Positions 49,297-58,749 of a DNA stretch of 64,000 nucleotides are shown here, piece after piece; position 1 is the first letter of the stretch; each line of letters starts with the position of its first letter. Source of the stretch: Lasiosphaeria ovina (Eukaryota > Ascomycota > Sordariomycetes > Sordariales > Lasiosphaeriaceae); the NCBI GenBank assembly GCA_033439765.1, contig JAULSN010000001.1:3224001-3288000 (forward strand), in the 5' to 3' direction. Under the pieces are notes generated by a model that was not told the origin of the DNA, did no database searches, and saw only the letters and a program-made list of their open reading frames with translations. The position numbers and the translations under genes are program-made.

Positions 49297-51381
49297 TCAC
49301 CACTCATCTCTCCTGCCTTGCGACTCGGGTACAACGCCCTGGCGCCGCAACGAGTGCAGCTGGACCTGCCAATCCATGAGGACATCGCGGCAACGAATCG
49401 CCGTGTCCAAGCCGTGGTTCCTTTGGACGACGCGCAAAAACCATCGCAAGCGAGTGGTTCTCCCTGGCCGCCCTTCGACAAGGTCTTTCGATATCACGTC
49501 AAATAAAGCCTTCGAGGTAGTCGTGTGTAGACCGTCCTTTGCCTGGCGCTCGAGAAATCGTACGCACTGGGACACATCGCGAAAAGCACACCTATCTCGC
49601 ACGTTGGGTACCTGGCCCATCAGAGGCGCGAGTCCCTCCACAATCCTAGCCCTTTTCTCCCCAAAATTCCCACGGTGCCGGGCTACTTCTTTCTGAAGCT
49701 TCCTCCCCTTCAAGTTTTCGTACATCCCTATGTCCAGCACTCTCCATATTGTGTGGGATGGGAGAGAAGGGTCGAGGATTATCTCGTCTGTGTATTTTTG
49801 CTCAAAAAGTCCGGGGTCCCAATCCGGCCCGCCCGGTTGCCGCAGGTGACGCATGTATAGGTCATGAAGATCTATTGCGATGTAGTGGTTATCGGATTTC
49901 CAGGCAAGATGCTGGACCAAGTGCAGCGGCACCCGGTAGGTTTGCGAAAGAGCCAAGAGCGATGCCCTGACATCGTCCATCAGATCCAGCTTGCCGAGCA
50001 ACGTCCACAGACTGGAAAACAGCCCTGACCAGTGCCGGTGCCCCTTTTTCATGAAAATTGCCAAGAGCAAGGATGCAATGGCCGTATCGTCACCCTGAGA
50101 TATCTGTTCATACTTGCGACGCGTTTTCAAGCCATGAAGATACCCCCGGCTCATCCACTGGCATAAAAGTAGCTCGCAGAGCTCGGTGGGCTTCAGAGCC
50201 GTTCTTCCCGGGGCGCTGTTAGAAAAACGCGCGGAACTGGCAAACAAAATGTCCTGGTTAACGAGGGGCATTCGAGCCAGCACACAAAGCCAGTTGTATC
50301 GCAATGTATCGGAGCTAACGAGTGATTGAGCTGTCCGCTCAAGCGCGAGCTTGTCAGCCTCATCGAGCAGGGGGGCGTTCTCTTGGGGGTCGAGTGCTCT
50401 CAAGGCCGCTGAGAGTGCCTCGACCTGGCTGTCATAGGCCCCGTCGGGTTTTGAGAGCCATAGAGTAAAAAACCCGTCGAGCATGGAAAGGACACCATTA
50501 TTCAATCCACCCAAGTAACTGGCGGGGATAGCTTCCATAATCATGGCGAAGAGATGGCAGAGCTCATTGCTAGCAGGAAGCTTAGACATTTGCAATAGCA
50601 GCTTATTCCAAAACACAACGCTAAAAGAGGCGGAAGTGAGCACCCTGGAAGTCACCGTTGCCGTGATTATGGCCGAATAGAGGGGTTGATAGAGGCGTGA
50701 TGCAACTGGCAAGAGATCGGGCCGCGAATCCAAGGCACTCCATATCATGGTTGCCATAGAAGATATATTCCGAGGCTGTATCTGGCCTAGATAGATATAG
50801 GACTGAAGCTTGCGACAAATTGACTCGGTGTTGGAGATGAGGGATTCCGCGGAGAGAGTGGGAACGGAAGAGCAATAGGTCTCCACGTCTTCGCTGAAGA
50901 GAGGCTGGTGCGCGGAGAAAATGCGGCCAGAGTCATCGAGAACAGATGTTTGTTCTTGAGGCCCCTCATGTGCGACTTTGTTGCCCCAGCCAAACCAGTT
51001 GGGCAAAGGACTCGTAGAGCTTGCAGCTAGCGTGCTGTCCGCACGTAGACTATTTCGTTCCGGCTTCGAGGTCGAGGTCGAGGCTGGCCATGGAGGCTCC
51101 CAGCGCCATTTCGAAAGATCGATAGACACTGGAAATGCCCACGGGGCGGGCGACGACGAACCATGGAGCGAGATAAGGGCGCCCATATGCCGCTTTCCGA
51201 GCCGCCGACGGTTTTCGAGTGGGCCGGGGATTTGGCTCATCTGCCTACGACCCGTCCGGGAGACATTGCAGTATCTCTGAAAGGCGGCTGCGAGCAGCGC
51301 GTCGGATATCCATATCGAATCACTGGAGGAGACGACGTGGCGTGGAAGACCCAGACAGCAGCGAGTGGCCGGGGGGGTCAT
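49297..51381 (-). CDS. Probable mitochondrial helical protein, function unknown
   Basis: One uninterrupted frame of 694 residues. The first ~70 residues are rich in Arg, Ser, Ala and Leu with few acids (AAAFQRYCNVSRTGRRQMS), which fits a mitochondrial presequence. The rest is almost entirely predicted-helix-like sequence with Leu/Ala patterns (LYQPLYSAIITATVTSRVL, DTLRYNWLCVLARMPLVNQD, ASLLALSQTYRVPLHLVQ). This recalls helical-repeat RNA-binding proteins of fungal mitochondria (PPR-like), but I see no clear repeat register. The C-terminus is basic (RGRPGRTTRLRWFLRVV-like). The gene is head-to-head with HEM12, with about 500 bases between starts, so co-regulation with a heme pathway gene is possible. 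Localisation and role are inference. Confidence 0.8.
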   Translation of the reverse strand: MTPPATRCCLGLPRHVVSSSDSIWISDALLAAAFQRYCNVSRTGRRQMSQIPGPLENRRRLGKRHMGALISLHGSSSPAPWAFPVSIDLSKWRWEPPWPASTSTSKPERNSLRADSTLAASSTSPLPNWFGWGNKVAHEGPQEQTSVLDDSGRIFSAHQPLFSEDVETYCSSVPTLSAESLISNTESICRKLQSYIYLGQIQPRNISSMATMIWSALDSRPDLLPVASRLYQPLYSAIITATVTSRVLTSASFSVVFWNKLLLQMSKLPASNELCHLFAMIMEAIPASYLGGLNNGVLSMLDGFFTLWLSKPDGAYDSQVEALSAALRALDPQENAPLLDEADKLALERTAQSLVSSDTLRYNWLCVLARMPLVNQDILFASSARFSNSAPGRTALKPTELCELLLCQWMSRGYLHGLKTRRKYEQISQGDDTAIASLLLAIFMKKGHRHWSGLFSSLWTLLGKLDLMDDVRASLLALSQTYRVPLHLVQHLAWKSDNHYIAIDLHDLYMRHLRQPGGPDWDPGLFEQKYTDEIILDPSLPSHTIWRVLDIGMYENLKGRKLQKEVARHRGNFGEKRARIVEGLAPLMGQVPNVRDRCAFRDVSQCVRFLERQAKDGLHTTTSKALFDVISKDLVEGRPGRTTRLRWFLRVVQRNHGLDTAIRCRDVLMDWQVQLHSLRRQGVVPESQGRRDEW

Positions 51382-51882
51382 TGTTCGGGCTCACGGGCGA
51401 CGATGGGGGATTGGGACTGAAATCGAAACGTCGCCATTCCCGTTCAGATTCATTTGCCTCTGATGTCCGTTGTCGTGTAGCCCGCCAAAAACGATTCGGG
51501 ACCTGGGGCCTCGAGCGCGCTGGGATGGCGGTAGCGTTCGAGAGCGATTCAAGGAAGCGTCATGAGAATTTTAAATGGGGTTTGGATTGCAGTTGCAGTC
51601 CCCGATGCTTCGCGCGCAGACACGGGGGTGCTTAGAAGAGCTTTGACCAACTCAGGGCCCGCTCGATGAATCGAGTTTCCAGCCAATTGCTCCACGTCAT
51701 TGGTCGAGGAGATGAGAGACTAGGGGGGGCTGCCAAGTGACCTGAATAATTAGCCTACCGACGGAGTAGCTCGTCCCTACTCAATGGCGGGGTGTTTCTA
51801 AATATTTGGAGTCTTTGGCCACGCTTCAACAACAAGCAGAGCAACCAGTAATATCAAAATTTTATTTTTATATTTCGCCAGC
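51382..51882. promoter_or_regulatory. Bidirectional promoter of the mitochondrial-type gene and HEM12
   Basis: Between the two start codons are a CCAAT box on the plus strand (51683-51687) and one on the minus strand (ATTGG, 51699-51703). They are twelve bases apart, with a CACGTCA element between them. A 14-base palindrome, CTCGATGAATCGAG, lies at 51662-51675. In fungi the CCAAT-binding complex (with HapX) controls heme and iron genes, so these boxes are plausible regulatory sites. That link is inference. Confidence 0.5.
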
Positions 51883-53253
51883 ATGGAGCACTCATTTGAG
51901 CCGCTGAAAAACGATCTGATTGTGAGGGCAGCATGGGGCCAGGCTGTCGAGCGACCGCCCATATGGGTGATGCGGCAGGGTGAGGAGCCGGCGTCTTCTT
52001 GCATCTTGGATTGTCTTGTTGGATCCGTCGAGGGGCTGCTTCTGCTGCCCCTGACAGACTACTGACCTGACATACATCGCGCCCCCGCTGACTCTCGCCG
52101 CCGCAGCCGGCCGCTACCTCCCCGAGTATCATCAGGCTAAGGGCACCCGTGACTTCTTCGAGTGCTGCCGCGACCCCGAGGTGTCGTCGACCCTAACCCT
52201 ACAGCCCATTGAGCGCTTCGCCGGCCTCATCGATGCCGCCATCATCTTCTCGGACATCCTCGTCATCCCCCAGGCCATGGGCATGCTCGTTGAGATGGTC
52301 GACAAGAAGGGCCCCCACTTCCCCAACCCCCTGAAGAGCCCGAGCGACCCCCAATACGCCGAGCTGATGCAGCGCCATGTCGATGTCTCCACCGAGCTCG
52401 ACTACGTCTATCGCGCCATCACCTTGACAAGAAAGAAGCTGCAGGGTCGCGTTCCCCTTATTGGCTTTTGTGGTGCTCCGTGGACCCTCTTCTGCTACAT
52501 GGTCGAGGGCGGCGGCTCGAAGCTCTTCAAGGAGGTCAAGACTTGGATATACAAGTACCCCGATGAGGCCAAGGCCTTGCTCCAGAAGATCGCCGAGCTC
52601 TGTGTTGACTACCTTGCCTTGCAAGTCAAGGCCGGTGCTCAGGTACTTACTTGACGAGACCCCATCCCGCCGCTGTTTTTACGTGCTCGCGCTGACCGCA
52701 ATCTCCAGCTCATTCAAGTATTCGACTCATGGGCCGGAGAGCTGTCGCCTGCATCCTTTAAGCAGTTTTCTCAGCCCTACTTGGAGTACATCGCCAAGCA
52801 CCTCCCCCCTAAGCTCAAGGAGCTTGGCTTGGATCCCGTGCCCATGATCGTCTTCCCCAAAGGCGCGTGGTATGCCTTGGACGCTGCTTGCGACATGGGC
52901 TACAATGTTGTCGGCCTTGACTGGCTTCACGCCCCGGCGGACGCTGTCAAGACCGTCGGCGACCGCCCTATCGTGATCCAGGGCAATGCGGACCCTGGAG
53001 TTCTCTACGGATCTCACGCTTCCATTACCCAAGTCGTCAAGGAAATGGTTGAGGGGTTCGGATGGGTGACAAGGAAGAAGGGCTGGATCGTGAACCTTGG
53101 CCACGGTAAGCATGCCTACCCTATATCCGGTACTCAAATGCACATCACTCGGATTTCTGACCTAACATTCCAGGAATTACGCCGTTTGTGAACCCGGACG
53201 ACCTGAGGTTCTTCTTTGAGGAGGTCCACCGCCTTACCAAAGAGGCGCAATAG
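51883..53253 (+). CDS. HEM12: Uroporphyrinogen decarboxylase (HEM12)
   Basis: Four exons, 51883-51979, 52107-52642, 52709-53105 and 53174-53253, give 369 residues, the usual family length. Donors are GTGAGG, GTACTT and GTAAGC. The enzyme decarboxylates the four acetate groups of uroporphyrinogen III to coproporphyrinogen III in cytosolic heme synthesis. Signatures are complete: [11 protein letters not shown] (Arg31, Arg35), [15 protein letters not shown] (Asp82), [15 protein letters not shown] (Tyr163) and NLGHGI (His343). These correspond to the substrate-binding and catalytic residues Arg37, Asp86, Tyr164 and His339 of the human enzyme. The start is placed at the ATG before [18 protein letters not shown], which aligns with other fungal N-termini. 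The short last exon carries [18 protein letters not shown]. It is divergent from the probable mitochondrial gene. Confidence 0.97.
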
Positions 53254-54400
53254 CAAGTGACCGGGACTAGCTGGTGATGAGTGTGAAAAAATACGTAAAA
53301 TACAAGGCAATGGCAAGGGCACGACTAAAGGGGGGCTATATAATAGACAGGCGATTTTAGTCCGGAAAGGCACTCCGTGTCATACTCTCTTGGCATATTC
53401 GATAGAACTCCCTAGACATCCAACCTCCCCTCGCTCTTTGACCCTCCGGTTGTTCTATGTGAAGACTGTTTCTTAAGACAAAATGGGGGGATTTTTATAT
53501 GCATATTTTTTAGCCAACTATGAGGTACTTCGGGTTGTGATTTTCTGCTGTCTCAGGTAAGCGGTTGAGATTCTCACTCCCCCTTTTTCTCAACTGGCAG
53601 TTGAGTCGAACAGGAGTTTACTCAGTACTGTATTCCATATTTGCATCGTAACCCAAGTCGGCAAATATTTGCGCAGAGTACCTAGGTAGATAGTTCCAAG
53701 AAAAGAGACAACATGAATAAAGATGAAATAGATTCCCTCCCTCTCAGCTGCTTGTCTTAGGCTCGTGAATTAGACACTTCGGACTGCGGAATACGATACG
53801 GGGCATTGGCATGGACAAGATGACATAATCAATTTCTGTCCAATCATCTCACCTCCAGACCTTATACCGCCAAAGGTCTGACGCGTGAGCGCGCACGGGG
53901 CAGCTGCTCACCTTGAGAAAGGTACATGCCCACATGTACCTCTCTAACAGTGAAGCATGACCAACTCCCCGGTCTGCCTGCACCAAATCAATCGTACGCT
54001 TTTTTTCTTTGCTGAGCGTGGACATTCAATGTTATTTGTTATCCAATCGAATCCAATTCTCGTGTCCTATTCAAGCCCCTTTTTCTTTCATTTTCCATTG
54101 TAGCTGCCTATTGTCCTCGGTACGCTTGGAATTTGTCACTTTTTGGCGGGGGGCACATTCAACTGTTGGAGCTGCGGTTGCGTTGCGCTGCGCTGCGCTG
54201 CACCACCACCAGCCCCCGACTCGTGTCTTTTTTTGCGCCCGCCAAACCATCACCAAACGCGTCTCCCGCGAGCTCCTACAAGGCCCATTCAACCACCACA
54301 GCCATTGCGACGCCTGCAAATACTATCGAGTAATTCCGTTTCTCCTGCTGTATAGTTGCCAGCCTTCGCTACCGTCGCGATCGAGCTGCATCCCCACACG
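53254..54400. other. Intergenic, HEM12 3' flank and RSC4 promoter
   Basis: No supported gene. An exact TACCTAGGTA palindrome lies at 53679-53688. T-rich and CT-rich tracts (54001-54090) and a GCGCT repeat (54181-54200) precede the RSC4 start. Short open frames here have no coding character. Confidence 0.5.
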
Positions 54401-57156
54401 ATGGATAACAAACGAAAGGCGACGAGTGCAGGTGGAGACGGCGATGACCGAGCTGTAAAGCGGCGAAAGGTACCAGGGGTAAGTTGCATGCCCATCTCTT
54501 GTCTTGCCGTCTTTTTTCGCCCGTGGGCGCGGCTCGCCATGCCGCGGCGCATCGCGGTTTGTTTTGTTGGACGGGCGGCGGATGGGCTTTTGGGTCTATC
54601 CGCGATGGCGCCTGGTGCCAATGCAAGGTTGATGCCAACCGTTCAATCCGAGAAAACCCCCTCCTTAAGCTCTCCCCTCAACCTTAGCTGTCCTCCTCAA
54701 CGGGACCTCACCGTAATCCCTCGAATTGCACCTACCATGCCACCCCTAAAGGCTCCTTCCACAACACTACGGGAGACTCTGAAGAGCTTGCCGTACACTG
54801 TGCGCAACTGCCCACCGGCTAACAATCATGGATTCAGCCCTATTCCGATTACGACCTTTCGAAAGGCGAGAGCCACGAGTCCACGACGGCCTACGGTCTG
54901 CACTTCCTCGAAACGATACGTAGAACCAGGGACAAGAGGTATGTGGATGCATTGCACATTTACGAAGCGTCCCTGTGACGACGCTTCGTTTGCGCCGATA
55001 CGAAGCAATATGCGCGAGTCTCCCGTCCTCCAGAATAGCGCAGCTAACGAGAATGTGGCAGCGGACGGACGGTCGCCGACTATTTCGAGAATCTTCTTCC
55101 TCGAGAGGGCAACGAGGATTACTATAAACGTATTCGCATGCCCATCTCTCTGAAGACCATCGAACGCAAGCTCAACAATCAAGACTTTGCGAACCTGTCC
55201 GAACTCGAAAGCTACTTCAAGCGCATGGTTACTAATGCCAAGGAATACTATCACAAGGGTTCCGAAGTTTTTGAAGATGCCGAGCGTGTGCGGAAGGCGC
55301 TCAGCAACTACATGACCAAGACAAACCCGGCGTATAAGTTGATACCGGGTTACAGCTGCATAGCTGCACCAATCCCTGAGGATGCCGAATCGGAGCCTGA
55401 GGAGGCCGAATCTGCAGATGGCGAGGACGATGCCGAAGGTGCAGACGAGGATGCTGAGGGCGAGGATGACGAAGAGGAGGGCGACGAGGATGATGAGGAG
55501 GAAGAAGACGAAGACGATGACGAGGATGAAGAGGACAACGACGGAACCCGAAGAAAGATCATCCTCAAGCGAGGGCCCGGCAGACCTGCCAGGGGCGGAG
55601 CAACACAATCGTCTGGCAGACGGAAGGATAGGAACAGCAGAGTCAAAGCCGACCACGAGTACGAGGGCGTGCCCTACAAGAATCTCAACTTCCAGCAAGC
55701 CCAGGAAAAGATTGTCGAGGAGCTGATTCGCAAGCCGGACGAAGAGTAAGTTGCTTGGCTCCTATCCCCCCCTCTCCTAATATTTCACACGGGCTGAGCT
55801 GACTTCAAATAGCGACCAATACTTCAGGGAATTTGTCCACTTGCCGTCGCGTAATTATAAGGACTACTTCGCTGTCATCACGTCGCCGCTTTCGCTGAAA
55901 GGCTTGCAGAAGCTAGTGAAAGGAATTCACGGTCGACAGGCAGCGACCGGGGTCAGCGACTTCAAAGGCTGGGTAGCGTTTGAGGAGAAGGCCAGTCTTC
56001 TCTGGACCAACGCCCACTACTTCAACGAGGAAGGCAGTGCCATTTACAATCTGGCGACTGAACTAAAGGTATGGTAGTCATTTGTCTTCTCTGTCTCGTG
56101 GATGCCAACTAACTGTCGTGGAAAATAGGATTGCTTCGAGAAAGAGGTGAAGGCGGCAAAGGCGGTGGTACAGGAACCCCCGCAACCGAAAATCAAGCTC
56201 AAGATGCCCTCAGGCTCCGAGACTCCGGTTGTGGCTCCCAAGAAGATCACAATCCACGTTGGCGGCTCTAGAGGAAGTGCTGCTCCCTCTCCAGCGCCCC
56301 CAACCCAGTCGAGTGACTCGAGCCGCCCTGATGGAGCGGTGGACGGCCGGGTTCCGCCTCCGGCGACAGTGTTCACTCCCGGATTACTTGCTGGACAGCC
56401 GGACAAGGTAGCGAGCCTGTCGGCCGCTGGCCCCTCTCCAAGCCCGTCAGTTCCGGGGTTCAAACACGAAGGCGTTCTTCAGCAATCGCCGGTTGCGATC
56501 CCACGCTCAAATGGCGCTGTACCGATGCCCACCAACATGACAAATGGACATACAGCCGTTGTACAGATGAATGGCCACCCACCTCCTGTTGCGGCGCCCC
56601 CTCCTCCACCGCCTCTGTATGACAGCAGAATCCGTGCTCCAGGTCGAGGCAAGTTCCCCCGATTGTTTCCATGTTGAACCACATCATGAGCGCAAGAAGC
56701 AGTTATTAACGTCATGTGTATGCAGGTCTTGCGGATACTCTCATACCGAGCCTCTTGCTCCGGACTCATCCGAGCATCCCGCTCGAGCGAAGGTTCCGAC
56801 TTGAAATTCCCGCACATCCCAAGATTGCGCAGCAGAACATTGCGGTGCACATCCCGGGGAATCACAGCAGGTTGCAACTGATCCCCCGGCTCGCACCGCT
56901 CGAGCAGCAACAGCGGCCGTACAAGCTGTTTGTCACCATCAACAACCAGACAGTGGGGCGAGCGACGCCGCTGCCCATCCCCGACGACCCGCTGCCCCCG
57001 ACCGCCATGGTCTTCGACCTCGCCTTGCAGCCAGGCACCAACCTGATCGTCGTCACGCTGATCGCCGCTCTCCCGCGGGGCCATAAGCTGCCCAACGGCG
57101 CAGAGTGCGAGATCGAGAAGGTTACCATCAACGCCTTTATGTCAAAGCCTTACTAA
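54401..57156 (+). CDS. RSC4: RSC4-like double-bromodomain chromatin remodelling subunit
   Basis: Six exons, 54401-54478, 54838-54938, 55062-55745, 55813-56068, 56129-56648 and 56726-57156, give 689 residues. The first intron (359 bases) is the least certain junction. Bromodomain 1 spans about 40-145 and bromodomain 2 about 265-375. Between them lie a nearly pure Asp/Glu stretch (about 167-222) and an AT-hook-like KRGPGRPARGG (from 229). A Pro/Ser-rich linker leads to a conserved C-terminal domain (LADTLIPSLLLRTHPS ... VTINAFMSKPY) typical of Rsc4. In bromodomain 1 the acetyl-lysine-binding Asn is Tyr123 (NAKEYY), while bromodomain 2 keeps Asn359 (NAHYFN). Intron 5 appears to use a GC donor (G|GCAAGT). 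Family role: nuclear subunit of the RSC SWI/SNF-type remodeller that reads acetylated histone H3. Confidence 0.92.
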
Positions 57157-58749
57157 GAGCAAAAGAGAATGAGAAAAAGAGCCCATTTCGGCTATGTGTG
57201 CGTAGATTGCTTTTGCCTGGGATCAAGAAAGAGAGGTAAGGAATTTGTTGGAGCGGCGGGTATGTAAAGGACGTCGCATCTGGGGGTGCCGTTCTGGTGT
57301 CTGTTTTTATTTTACTTGGCAGGGAGTTGTGCGCAAGGGGCGCTATTGTCTATCTTTGGGGTGTGGGTGGGTGGGAAGGTTGGTTGTAAACGCGGGATTT
57401 TCTCTTTTTTTCCCTTCTCTTGTTTACTTTATTCTACATCCTAGGCTCTTGTCTGGCGTCCAATGCAATATTAAGCAAGACAAAAAATTGTGCTGGGTTA
57501 ATTGACAAAAAGGTTAAAGCTAGTTCGGTTGATATCTACCAACCTACCTGCGTACCTGCTTAGGTATTTACGAAGAGTTCTTTGGGCTTCTCTAACCAAC
57601 AGTTAGTGCTCAATTTCTCTCTTCCAGGTGGACAATGAAGAAGAGATAGTGAGGAGATAAGGGGACGGACGGGCGGAAACTTCGCTTTGCTTGTCTGTTT
57701 ACAGCTTTGATTTACTGATATTTATTCTTGTATATACCTACTAAAAACTCCCCTTTTTTTTTTCTATGACATGGAATAGATAAATAACAGCACTACACAA
57801 TACAGCCAAGTTACGTTGTTTTACTGGACGGGCGTGGTCTGGGAAATGTCCAAGGTGAAGTTCCTTACCTATTTATCTGTCTATCTCTGTATCGTGCGTA
57901 AGGTCGTGTCTGTCCTTGGGCACGCACGCACGCACGCACGCACGTATGCATCTCTGTACTAGCCTAGGGGGTCGTAGCCGTTGTATGTGATACTGTAGTC
58001 TCTCCTCTCGGAAGGGAGCAGGGAGAGGGCAGATGGACAGACAGCTAGATGGGTAGGCCGTTGCGTGATCCCCTTTTTCCGTGTCATTTCTTTCTTTGCA
58101 GTGGTTGCTTGTTTGTTCTGGCTTCCTTTTTCACATGTTTATGGCCCTGTCGAGTCTGGGTTAGTTCCTAGTTTTAGTTTTGGTTTGGGGAGTTACATTC
58201 CAGTCGCCGAGGGAAAAAAAGAAAATTGTTGCGTTTGGGCATTGCATTGATTGCCTCATGTCCAGTTTCTTTGTCAAAACCCCACGCCCATACTCGCCTA
58301 CATGCACAGAGGGATGGAGAGTCGCTGCAACCGGGCCATGGTTCGAACGTTGCGTGCTAGCTGTGCAGAGCTGCTTCGGTATATGCCTGCCTCTTTGTTC
58401 TCACGACGGCCACGGACTGATGACTGGGCCCGTTTATTATACGAGGTACGAGGGTATAGCCGCCGAGGATGGATGTCGTTTTATTGTATGGCCGCAATCG
58501 TCTACACCACTTTCTGCTTTTGGAGAAAGGGGCGGAATGGTTCTCTTTGACGGCCAAGCTGGTTCAGGATATCTATCGCACCGTTGTATGCGGTCCCAGT
58601 CCTCGCTCATTCACGAGAGAAAGGAGAGCCACAGCTGTGTCATCGGCTCCTTGTTCTCACAAGCATCGCAAACTCAACAACTTTTCGCTGCTGAAGCTAG
58701 GAGCTTAGTATAGTAGACGAAGGCAGCAAAGAGTCTCTCAGCCGATAAC
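57157..58749. other. Intergenic between RSC4 and the membrane-protein gene
   Basis: No supported gene. It holds T-rich RSC4 3' flank, a (CACG)6 array at 57921-57944 and a T/C-rich leader-like stretch after 58060. Open frames near 58180-58700 lack coding character and are not taken as genes. Confidence 0.5.
57921..57944. repeat. (CACG)6 tetranucleotide repeat
   Basis: Six perfect CACG units in non-coding DNA, able to form alternating purine-pyrimidine (Z-type) DNA. Confidence 0.95.

Noticed and set aside
58180..58713. Plus-strand 177-codon frame before the membrane-protein gene
   Set aside because: It has no coding character; the region reads better as the 5' leader of the gene at 58750.
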